DNA from: Ruminococcus sp.
GTDB taxonomy: Bacteria > Bacillota > Clostridia > Oscillospirales > Ruminococcaceae
Length of the DNA: 34,904 nt
NCBI GenBank assembly: GCA_017471405.1
Contig: JAFUTK010000013.1
Span: forward strand, 1-34,904
Direction: 5' to 3'
Shown here: positions 14,637-21,236 of the stretch, one piece after another
How the letters are laid out: each line of letters opens with the position of its first letter
Position numbering within the stretch: position 1 is the stretch's first letter
Position numbers and translations under genes: made by a program
The notes under the pieces: generated by a model
Databases searched by the model: none
What the model was told of the DNA's origin: nothing
What the model saw: the letters and a program-made list of their open reading frames with translations, nothing else

Positions 14637-15884
14637 ATGATACCCCTTGCGATATTTGTACTGCTGATGATATCCGCCGTTTGCTCGGCTACCGAGACCG
14701 CCTTTTCCTCCGCCAATAGGATAAGGCTCAAGAACCTTGCGGCCACCAACAAGCGAGCCGCCAAGGCGCTTTCGCTGGCGGAGGATTTCGATAAGGCGCT
14801 AACCGCAATACTCATAGCCAACAATGTGGTGAACATCGCTTCCTCTGCGCTGGCAACGGTGTTTTTCACAGAACGCTTTGGCAGCGGCAGCGTAGGTCTG
14901 GCGACCCTTGTGATGACGGTGCTGGTGCTCATCTTTGGAGAGGTGATACCGAAGAGCCTCGCCAAGGAGAACTCCGAACGGTTCTCGGTGTTTATGGCGC
15001 CTATGCTCTCGGCCTTTGTGTTTGTCATCACTCCGCTGATATGGATATTTTCAGGTATTAAAAATCTGGTGGTCAAAATAGTAGGCCGAAGGGACGGCCA
15101 GCCCTCCGTCACAGAGGAGGAGCTCAAATACATAATCGAGGAGATCGAGGACGAGGGCGTACTTGAAGAGCAGGAGAGCGACCTGGTGCGCTCGGCTCTG
15201 GAATTCGACGAGATCACCATCTCCAAGGTGCTGGTGCCGAGGGTAAGGATAATCGGCGTGGAGAAAAGCGCCTCCCCGGAGGACATAAAGGAGCTGTTCG
15301 TTCAGACCAAGTTCTCACGTCTCCCCGTCTATGAGGGCACCATCGACAATATCGTCGGTGTGATACATCAGTCCGATTTCTTTGAGATGTACCTCTCCGG
15401 CGGGGCGGATATCACCGGCATTATGAAGGAGCCCATCTACCTTGCGGAGAGCAAGAGGATATCCGAGGCGCTGCGGGAGATGCAGAAGGCAAAGCTGCAT
15501 ATGGCGGTGGTCGTGGACGAGTACGGCGGCACCGAGGGCATCTGCACGCTGGAGGACATAATCGAGGAGCTGGTGGGAGAGATCTACGACGAGTCTGACG
15601 ACGAGGACACCTCCTTCATCAGGCTGGGAGAGAACCGCTACAAGGTCTCGGCGGGGCTGCCGGTGGCAGACTTTTTAGACCGTCTCGACCTGCCGGAGGA
15701 CACTATAAAAACCGATAAGACCTCGATGGGCGGCTTTGTGATGGAGCTGCTGGAGAGGATACCTGAGCAGAATGAGTTCGTCAAGTACGGACCCTTTGAT
15801 ATAACCGTCGCAATGGCGGACGAGCAGAGGATAGACAGCCTGACTGTCAGGCTGAACAATAAGGAGGAAACCGAAAATGCCTAA
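14637..15884 (+). CDS. CNNM/CorC (HlyC) family transporter with DUF21 and CBS domains
   Basis: The 415-residue membrane protein has the DUF21 transmembrane domain (about 1-150, with the SATETAFSSANRIRL and LIFGEVIPKSLAKE signatures), a linker rich in Glu, a CBS pair (about 190-320; VLVPRVRIIGVE, SRLPVYEGTIDNIVGVIHQSDF, MAVVVDEYGGTEGICTLEDIIEELVGEI) and a C-terminal CorC/HlyC domain (about 335-410). Members export or regulate Mg2+ and other divalent cations; the CBS pair binds adenosine nucleotides. The historical hemolysin name is misleading. GGAGGG lies 12 bases upstream, slightly far. The next gene starts within its last codons. Confidence 0.93.
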   Translation: MIPLAIFVLLMISAVCSATETAFSSANRIRLKNLAATNKRAAKALSLAEDFDKALTAILIANNVVNIASSALATVFFTERFGSGSVGLATLVMTVLVLIFGEVIPKSLAKENSERFSVFMAPMLSAFVFVITPLIWIFSGIKNLVVKIVGRRDGQPSVTEEELKYIIEEIEDEGVLEEQESDLVRSALEFDEITISKVLVPRVRIIGVEKSASPEDIKELFVQTKFSRLPVYEGTIDNIVGVIHQSDFFEMYLSGGADITGIMKEPIYLAESKRISEALREMQKAKLHMAVVVDEYGGTEGICTLEDIIEELVGEIYDESDDEDTSFIRLGENRYKVSAGLPVADFLDRLDLPEDTIKTDKTSMGGFVMELLERIPEQNEFVKYGPFDITVAMADEQRIDSLTVRLNNKEETENA

Positions 15885-16377
15885 GCAGATAAAGAAAAGA
15901 GAGATAACAGGCGGCGAGAAGGCGGGCAGCGTGCTGCTCATCGTCACTATGATAATAGGGCTGCTGTTCGCAGCGGCGTTTATCATCTTCATTCCCGATA
16001 TCGAGAGCGACAGCCGGGGCTTGCAGCTTTCCAAGGCGGCAGCGCTGGCAGGAGGCTATGTGCTGTTCATCGTGATGTCAATAGCGGCGGCGGTGGTCTG
16101 CCTTGTGAACTACAAAAAGAGCTCGCAGACCGGCGACCTGATGCGGGGCTTCTTTGCGGGGCTGAGCGCATTTCTGGCGCTGCTGTGTGTCAGATTTATG
16201 CTGGCGCTGTTCTTCTCGGGATTGGAAAAGACTGACCTTGTAGATAAGGTGATAGGCGACAACACCTACTCACAGTTCATTGAAAATCAGGCACCGGCAT
16301 TTGCGTGTCTTGTTATCGGGCTCTCGGTGATGCTGTTTGCGGGCATCTCGGGGATAGTCAAGCTTGCCAAGAGATAA
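15877..16377 (+). CDS. four-helix membrane protein of unknown function
   Basis: I do not recognise the family. The 166-residue protein starts with a basic segment (MPKQIKKREITGG) followed by four hydrophobic helices at about 17-38, 56-78, 90-113 and 138-160. The loop between helices 3 and 4 is charged and contains SGLEKTDLVDKVIGDNTYS. AAGGAGG is 10 bases upstream and the start overlaps the transporter gene by 8 bases, so the two are co-translated. It may be an accessory subunit of the transporter or simply an operon passenger; the sequence does not decide. Confidence 0.78.
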   Translation: MPKQIKKREITGGEKAGSVLLIVTMIIGLLFAAAFIIFIPDIESDSRGLQLSKAAALAGGYVLFIVMSIAAAVVCLVNYKKSSQTGDLMRGFFAGLSAFLALLCVRFMLALFFSGLEKTDLVDKVIGDNTYSQFIENQAPAFACLVIGLSVMLFAGISGIVKLAKR

Positions 16378-16388
16378 GGGGGAGCGGT

Positions 16389-16568
16389 ATGTCCGGGGAT
16401 ATGTGCGAGAGCTGTGCATATTTTTTCTATGATGAGGAATATGAATGTTACGTCTGTGATATGGACCTTGATGAGGACGAGCTTGGGAGGTTCATAGCCG
16501 GGACTAAAACCGAATGTCCCTACTACCGCAACGGAGACGAATACGAGGTAGTGAAGCATCAGAACTAA
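16389..16568 (+). CDS. DUF6472-like small cysteine protein
   Basis: A 59-residue protein, MSGDMCESCAYFFYDEEY at the start, with cysteines spaced C-x2-C, C-x-x-x-type in CYVCDMD, and a final ECPYYR. This CESC...YDEEYECY.C...LDEDE...CPYYR...EY pattern matches the DUF6472 family of small clostridial proteins of unknown function, which look like metal-binding domains. An in-frame ATG upstream (16305) lies inside the preceding gene; I chose 16389 because GGGGGAG sits a few bases before it. A second Met at 16401 is possible. It follows the membrane protein by 11 bases, so it is the third gene of the operon. Confidence 0.8.
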   Translation: MSGDMCESCAYFFYDEEYECYVCDMDLDEDELGRFIAGTKTECPYYRNGDEYEVVKHQN

Positions 16569-16620
16569 AAAGCAGCAGGCAGTTGGGATAACGAACGCGA
16601 AGCGCGGCGTTAAAAAAATA

Positions 16621-16649
16621 TTGACTTTTTGTGGCTTGTGTATTATACT
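16621..16649 (+). promoter_or_regulatory. sigma-A promoter of the TPM-like/PspA-like operon
   Basis: TTGACT (16621-16626) and TATACT (16644-16649) are 17 bases apart, 40 bases before the start at 16690. The preceding short gap has a weak hairpin (AACGC-GAAG-GCG, near 16596) that could end the upstream operon. Confidence 0.8.
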
Positions 16650-16689
16650 TTATAGTGTATAGACATTTAATCGAAAGGGAGTGACGTAT

Positions 16690-17757
16690 ATGGGCAGAGC
16701 AGGCCGCGGAGGCGGCGGAGGCTCCCGCGGAGGCGGGTTCGGAGGCTCGAGAGGCTTTGGCTCACATTCGGGCGGCTCGTCTCATAGGAGCAGCTTTTCT
16801 TCCTCCCACAGCTCATGGGGAGGCTCCCACAACAGCTACCACCACAGCTCGCATCACAGCTCCTGGGGCGGCTCCTACCATAAAAGCTACAACTCGGGAC
16901 CGAGGTTTTATTACTTCGGTAGCCCCCGCTATTCCAATAACGGCTATTCGGGAGGCTATAAGGACTCCGCAAGGGCTGCAGCATCCTGTGGGAACATTAT
17001 AGCCAAGACACTGTTTTGGATGTTCATAATAGCCATTTTTATCTGGACGATAACTCCCACTAACTACGCGGACACGAGCTCCATCACCAAGTCTACTGTC
17101 AACAGGGATAAGCTGGAAAGTAGCTCGCTGGTGGAGTCGGATTCCTGGTTCTATGACGAGCTGGACTGGATAAATGACCCGATGGCCCTTAAAAAGGGTA
17201 TGCAGCATTTCTATGAGGAAACAGGTGTACAGCCCTTCCTCTATATCACCGACGATGTGGGCGGCACGCCTACCGACGGGACACTCCAGACCTTCGCTAA
17301 CAACGTCTACGATAAGTATTTCGAGGACGAGGCTCACCTTGTGGTGGTGTTCTATGAGAAGGACGGCAGCTACCGCAGCTGCTATGTCACCGGAGTTGAG
17401 GCCAAGACCGTCATCGACGACGAGGCGGGAGAAATACTGCTGGACTATATCGACCACTACTATTACTCCGACTACGACGAGGCCACCTTCTTCGGCAAAT
17501 CCTTCTCGGAGGCCGCGGACAGAATAATGAGAGTTACCCCCAGCTACGGATGGATAGCGCTGATATTCATTCTGGTCATCGTGTTCTCGCTGATACTGTT
17601 CAGATGGTGGAAGAAAAAGAAGCAGCAGAAGCTGGACGAGATGAAGCAGGCACAGGATATCTTAAATTCCGACCTGAACGAATTCTCCGGCTCGGCTTAT
17701 ACAGGCTCCTCCGCTTCCAGCGAGGTAGACGAGCTGAAAAAGAAGTACGACAAGTGA
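16690..17757 (+). CDS. TPM-domain-like membrane protein with Gly/Ser/His-rich N-terminus
   Basis: The 355-residue protein has a striking low-complexity N-terminus (1-95) of Gly, Ser, His and Arg repeats (GRGGGGGSRGGGF, SHSSWGGSHNSYHH), one transmembrane helix (about 103-121), a globular extracellular domain (about 122-284), a second helix (about 286-303), and a Lys-rich cytoplasmic tail. The globular domain, with a helix before GVQPFLYITDD, then EDEAHLVVVFYEKDG and a CYVTGVEAKTVIDDE segment, resembles the TPM (YgcG) domain. Its role in such proteins is unsettled; phosphatase activity is known only in plant relatives. The ATG at 16690 fits AAGGGAG better than the in-frame GTG at 16681. First gene of a five-gene operon. 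Confidence 0.8.
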   Translation: MGRAGRGGGGGSRGGGFGGSRGFGSHSGGSSHRSSFSSSHSSWGGSHNSYHHSSHHSSWGGSYHKSYNSGPRFYYFGSPRYSNNGYSGGYKDSARAAASCGNIIAKTLFWMFIIAIFIWTITPTNYADTSSITKSTVNRDKLESSSLVESDSWFYDELDWINDPMALKKGMQHFYEETGVQPFLYITDDVGGTPTDGTLQTFANNVYDKYFEDEAHLVVVFYEKDGSYRSCYVTGVEAKTVIDDEAGEILLDYIDHYYYSDYDEATFFGKSFSEAADRIMRVTPSYGWIALIFILVIVFSLILFRWWKKKKQQKLDEMKQAQDILNSDLNEFSGSAYTGSSASSEVDELKKKYDK

Positions 17758-17779
17758 ATTTAGCCTATAGGAGGGGTCA

Positions 17780-18298
17780 ATGGGACTTTTTCAGAAGGAC
17801 GCTCCCGAGGACGAGATAAAAATGCAGCTGGCAGAGCTGGCAGTAAAGCTGGCAGACGTCAGAAAGCAGGTGGGGGAGCTAAACGATGAATATAACCGCG
17901 TGAACGCCCGTAAGCTGGACGCCGAAAAGCAGTCGGAGGAGTACGGCAGGTACGCAAAGAAAGCCCTCTCCGCCGGCAGCGAGGATGATGCAAGAGTGTT
18001 CCTCGCGGAAAAGCACAAGTACGACTTAAAGCTGGAAAAGCTCACAGCCCAGCTGGAGACGATTGGGGCGACCCGCTCCAATGCGATGGAGCTCCACGAT
18101 AAAATGGTCAGGGAGATAAACGAGGCCAAGAGCCGGCTGGCTGTGCTGGAGGCAAGGAACGCCGCAGCGGACGCCTCCATAAAGCTCTCTAAGACCGTAG
18201 ACAGCTTCGACTTCGAGGAGAAGCTCTCCGGGCTGGAAACAGAGTCAGAGCTGAAAGAGGCAATGGCAGACGCAAAGAAGTACACCGACGACGAATAA
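17780..18298 (+). CDS. short PspA/IM30-like coiled-coil protein
   Basis: The 172-residue protein is almost entirely helical with heptad patterns. MGLFQKDAPEDEIKMQLAELAVKLADVRKQ, the YGRYAKKALSAGSEDDARVFLAEKHKYDLKLEKL segment and the late KSRLAVLEARNAAADA segment follow the layout of PspA/IM30/Vipp1, the ESCRT-III-like membrane-stress proteins. It is shorter than the usual 220-230 residues and lacks the amphipathic first helix in its typical form. AGGAGGGG lies 8 bases before the ATG, 22 bases after the TPM-like gene. It probably acts on the inner face of the membrane; a generic coiled-coil protein remains possible. Confidence 0.72.
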   Translation: MGLFQKDAPEDEIKMQLAELAVKLADVRKQVGELNDEYNRVNARKLDAEKQSEEYGRYAKKALSAGSEDDARVFLAEKHKYDLKLEKLTAQLETIGATRSNAMELHDKMVREINEAKSRLAVLEARNAAADASIKLSKTVDSFDFEEKLSGLETESELKEAMADAKKYTDDE

Positions 18299-18315
18299 CG
18301 GGGAGGGATAAGGTC

Positions 18316-18693
18316 ATGGCTTTCTCTATCACCAAGCAGGGCTCATTCCGCTTCTGGGGCGACTGGTTCGGCAGACCCCTGGACAACTCGCACAAGTGCG
18401 TCAGCGCCAGTTTGGAGGACGGCCTGCTGATGGCAGACTTCGTCGACGGCGAGACCCTTACCGTCTACGGGGCGAAGGGCGTCTACTCCGATGAGGGAAA
18501 GTTCTATATCACCGACGCGGATATGATAGTCTGGGAATGGTACCTCTACGACGAGCCGGAGCAGGAGAGCTCCAAACGGTTCATCGAATACAAGAAGCTG
18601 CCGGACGGCAGGATAAAAAAGACCAGTGACCTTGGCAGCGGCATCCCGCAGTATATTGACCCGGAAGGGGCAAATGCGGCGGAGCTGTACTGA
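18316..18693 (+). CDS. small tryptophan-rich protein of unknown function in the PspA-like operon
   Basis: I do not recognise this 125-residue protein. It has no signal peptide or membrane helix; it is aromatic-rich (SFRFWGDWFGRP near the start, IVWEWYLYDEP in the middle) and appears to be mostly beta strand up to about residue 95, with a polar C-terminal tail. GGAGGG precedes the ATG and the gap to the PspA-like gene is 17 bases. Position in a tight operon argues for a shared envelope-related role. Confidence 0.75.
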   Translation: MAFSITKQGSFRFWGDWFGRPLDNSHKCVSASLEDGLLMADFVDGETLTVYGAKGVYSDEGKFYITDADMIVWEWYLYDEPEQESSKRFIEYKKLPDGRIKKTSDLGSGIPQYIDPEGANAAELY

Positions 18694-18719
18694 AATAATA
18701 ATTACGGGAGTTGATTCTG

Positions 18720-18839
18720 ATGAAAGTGTTGGGAAGAATAATTTTAGTCATAGCTGCACTGTGCGCAGTGGGCGCAGCCGTTTCGATGTGCAGCAGGATA
18801 TTTGAAACGAAGATGACCAAGTATTACAAGGTCAGCTGA
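18720..18839 (+). CDS. 39-residue single-helix membrane peptide
   Basis: A small open frame read by hand: starts MKVLGRIILVIAALCAVG, one hydrophobic helix (about 5-26) and a basic tail ending KYYKVS. GGGAG stands 9 bases before the ATG, and the spacing to the genes on both sides (26 and 15 bases) fits an operon member. The small size makes this less certain than its neighbours, but the ribosome binding site and location support it. It could be a regulator or adaptor of the membrane proteins in the operon. Confidence 0.6.
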   Translation: MKVLGRIILVIAALCAVGAAVSMCSRIFETKMTKYYKVS

Positions 18840-18854
18840 CGGGAGGTCTTTTCA

Positions 18855-19247
18855 ATGAATGAAGTGCTTGAATTTCTGAAGTCCGCCGGAACATATTATC
18901 TGGCGACAGTTGACGGCGACCAGCCGAGAGTACGCCCCTTCGGCACTGCTGAGGTGTTTGAGGGCAAGCTCTATATCCAGACCGGCAAGGTAAAGGACGT
19001 TTCCAAGCAGCTTGCCGCCAACCCCAAGGCAGAGATATGCGCCTTCAAGGACGGCGTGTGGCTGAGGGTATCGGGCGAGCTGGTGAACGACGACCGCATC
19101 GAGGCCAAGGCTCATATGCTGGACAATTATCCCAGCCTTAAGGCAATGTATTCCGCCGAGGATGACAATACACAGGTGCTCTACTTCAAGGACGCCACCG
19201 CCGTTTTCTCCTCCTTTACGGCTGCCCCCAGAACTGTTAAGCTGTAA
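18855..19247 (+). CDS. pyridoxamine 5'-phosphate oxidase-like (split-barrel flavin) protein
   Basis: The 130-residue protein has the compact flavin-binding split barrel: MNEVLEFLKSAGTYYLATVDGDQPRVRPFGT at the start, the FEGKLYIQTGKVKDVSKQL strand-helix and the AEICAFKDGVWLRVSGE strand. Members bind FMN or F420 and act as oxidases, reductases or haem-related proteins; the true pyridoxamine oxidase activity is not implied. GGGAGG lies 8 bases before the ATG. It is the last gene of the PspA-like operon, followed by a terminator. Confidence 0.85.
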   Translation: MNEVLEFLKSAGTYYLATVDGDQPRVRPFGTAEVFEGKLYIQTGKVKDVSKQLAANPKAEICAFKDGVWLRVSGELVNDDRIEAKAHMLDNYPSLKAMYSAEDDNTQVLYFKDATAVFSSFTAAPRTVKL

Positions 19248-19258
19248 TATAAAAGATC

Positions 19259-19290
19259 AAAGCCTCCGCCCGACGGCGGGGCTTTTTTTG
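19259..19290 (+). terminator. intrinsic terminator of the PspA-like operon
   Basis: AAGCCTCCGCC pairs with GGCGGGGCTT (one G-U pair) around a short loop and is followed by TTTTTTT. Confidence 0.85.
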
Positions 19291-19302
19291 CTCCGGAGCA
19301 AA
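19287..19302. repeat. 16-bp palindrome overlapping the terminator tail
   Basis: TTTGCTCCGGAGCAAA is a perfect palindrome joined to the T-tract of the operon terminator. Further on, GGCGCAAAG-A-CTTTGCGCC (19401-19419) is another 9-bp inverted repeat. The gap 19291-19575 otherwise shows only A/T-rich promoter-like sequence, including a TGT-TATAAT extended -10 at 19498-19506; I see no gene. Confidence 0.6.
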
Positions 19303-19575
19303 TAGGCAGCGCCATACTAGGCAGGAGGAAAATGCACCTGCGCTCCTCACCTTGTGGTATGCGAGCACCAAAGGTCACAGTGCGAACAAGCCGCGGTCGC
19401 GGCGCAAAGACTTTGCGCCCGTACAAAGTGAGGCGTGACGTTAAAAAAACTTTTTGTTTTATAGTTACTAATATTTAACAACAGGTTCATAAACGTTTGT
19501 TATAATTTTAAACAGTATAATATTTCGTATCATAAGATTAACTATTGTCTATTTTACCGCATTGGAGGGAAATAT

Positions 19576-20823
19576 ATGGAGCAGCACGGAATAAGCAAGC
19601 TCGACCTTAAAAGAAGAAACAGAATGCAGGTGCTCAAGATACTTAAGCAGAGAGGGCCTACATCGCGTATCGACATCGCGGGTATGCTGGAGCTGACAAG
19701 AGCTGCCGTCACCATCATCACCAACGAGATGATAGAGCAGGGCATCATTCAGGAAATAGGCGAGTACAAGCACGTTTCCGAGAAGGCTCCCAGAGGCAGA
19801 AAGAAGATACTTATCGACATAAATCATCACTATAAATTCGCTGTGGGCGTTACCATTGAGGAGGACGTGGTGAGCGTCGGGCTGTCCACTCTGGCGGGAG
19901 ACGTTCTTGACAAGAGGAATGCCTCAGTTGACCCCTCCACCGACAAGCGGGACATCTATGAGTTTGTGGAGAAGGCCATCAGAGAGGTAATGGCGGACAA
20001 CTGCCTTGACCGCAGCTCTATTCTGGGCATCGGGTTCGGAATATTCCCGACGATGTACTCCCAGCTGGATATCGAGGTAAATGACGGCGTTCCCAACTAC
20101 TCAAAGGTCAAGGCCTATGTGGCTTCGCTGACCGACCTGCCCACCGTTTTCGACAACTCGGTAAAGGGCACCGCGATGGCGAATATCGACTTCCTCAAGA
20201 CCAAGGACCCAAACCGCCACAATATCGCGTTTTTGCAGTACGGCAGCACGATGCACTTCGTTGTTACCAATCTGAACGACCCCATTGTTTCCTACGATAA
20301 TCGTACCGGATTTGTGGATAAGATGATAATCGACCCCAACGCCTCCGAGCGCTGCAGCTGTGGCAGAAGGGGCTGCGTCGAGAACGAGATCACCCCTCAG
20401 GCTATCACCAGAAAGATAAGGGCGGTCTACTCCAAGGACAGCACTCCTGCGCTCTTCTCCGGAACGGAGGGCAAGGCGGGAGACATCACTCTGGAAAGGG
20501 TATATGACGCCTACTCCAAAAACGATGAGCCTGTTATCAGGATAGTTGACCGCACGCTGGAGCTCACCGCAGTGCTGCTCAACAACCTTTACTTCTCCAC
20601 CAACCCGCAGAAGATAGTGCTGCATCACTTCCGGTTCAGCCCCGAGCTGGCTGACGACGCCTTCTTCTCAATGCTGAAAAATCACGTAACTGCCATTGGC
20701 GGCTCGCGGGTGGCCAGCAAGATAGAGCAGTCCATCATCGAGGATAAGCACCGATTCCTTTCTGGTGCTGCTATCGCTATCAGAGAGCTGTTCTTCGACA
20801 AGGGCGGATTTGACAAGAACTGA
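19576..20823 (+). CDS. ROK-family transcriptional repressor (probably non-kinase)
   Basis: The 415-residue protein has an N-terminal winged helix (about 10-75, RIDIAGMLELTRAAVTIITNEMIEQGII) followed by a ROK domain, the layout of NagC/XylR regulators of sugar use. The cysteine motif CSCGRRGC is present (Cys260, Cys262, Cys267), but the His of the usual ExGH zinc motif is replaced in RTGFVDKMII. The catalytic ND of ROK kinases reads DNSVKG instead. It should therefore bind a sugar or sugar phosphate without phosphorylating it. GGAGGG precedes the ATG. No sugar genes flank it, so its regulon lies elsewhere or is only itself. Confidence 0.88.
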   Translation: MEQHGISKLDLKRRNRMQVLKILKQRGPTSRIDIAGMLELTRAAVTIITNEMIEQGIIQEIGEYKHVSEKAPRGRKKILIDINHHYKFAVGVTIEEDVVSVGLSTLAGDVLDKRNASVDPSTDKRDIYEFVEKAIREVMADNCLDRSSILGIGFGIFPTMYSQLDIEVNDGVPNYSKVKAYVASLTDLPTVFDNSVKGTAMANIDFLKTKDPNRHNIAFLQYGSTMHFVVTNLNDPIVSYDNRTGFVDKMIIDPNASERCSCGRRGCVENEITPQAITRKIRAVYSKDSTPALFSGTEGKAGDITLERVYDAYSKNDEPVIRIVDRTLELTAVLLNNLYFSTNPQKIVLHHFRFSPELADDAFFSMLKNHVTAIGGSRVASKIEQSIIEDKHRFLSGAAIAIRELFFDKGGFDKN

Positions 20824-20831
20824 TATTTCTC

Positions 20832-20872
20832 CGGCATCTTCCTCTTTATAGTGGAGATGCCGCTGCTTTTTG
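20832..20872 (+). terminator. intrinsic terminator of the ROK gene
   Basis: CGGCATCT (20832-20839) pairs perfectly with AGATGCCG (20855-20862), followed by CTGCTTTTTG. Confidence 0.75.
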
Positions 20873-20897
20873 ATAAGAAAAATTTTGTTCCCGCCTC

Positions 20898-20926
20898 TTG
20901 ACAGGACGGGATTTTGGTTGTATAAT
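20898..20926 (+). promoter_or_regulatory. consensus sigma-A promoter of the T-box/trpB2 unit
   Basis: Both boxes match the consensus perfectly, TTGACA (20898-20903) and TATAAT (20921-20926), with the ideal 17-base spacer. Such strength is usual for units controlled by premature termination. Confidence 0.92.
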
Positions 20927-20939
20927 GTTTTCAATAAGC

Positions 20940-21210
20940 TAAACCGCTGAAGAAGAGTAAGTAGTCTGTGCAGGACGATCACAGAGAGCTGCCGTAGGCT
21001 GAAAGGCAGTATCCGAAACGCAGATGAATGGACTTCTGAGGGTGACCGAAAGCCGTAAGGCAAGTAGCAGTCAACGGGTGTTCTGCCCCCGTTACCAACG
21101 CAGGCTCGTATGACGGTACGAGCGCCGAGAGGACGTTTTTACAAGGAACGTCAATTTGGGTGGCACCGCAGGAAATTCACCTGTCCCATATCTTTGGGAC
21201 GGGTTTTTTA
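20940..21210 (+). ncRNA. T-box riboswitch, tryptophan-specific
   Basis: T-box leaders sense uncharged tRNA and let transcription continue. Stem I elements are visible: an AGTA near the start, AGAGAG around 20983, GGCTGAAAGGC near 20998, then the specifier loop GAATGGACTTCTGAG with the codon TGG at 21029-21031, which reads tryptophan. The conserved T-box GGGTGGCACCGCA follows at 21158-21170 and pairs with tRNA acceptor and antiterminator. The terminator stem is CCTGTCCCA (21180-21188) with TGGGACGGG (21195-21203) plus T6. The gene controlled is a TrpB homologue, which supports the Trp call. Confidence 0.95.
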
Positions 21211-21236
21211 TTTTATTTTTGAAAGGAAGATGCACT

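Noticed and set aside
21156-21236. Upstream extension of the trpB2 frame
   Set aside because: It lies within the T-box antiterminator and terminator; the ribosome binding site fits the ATG at 21237.
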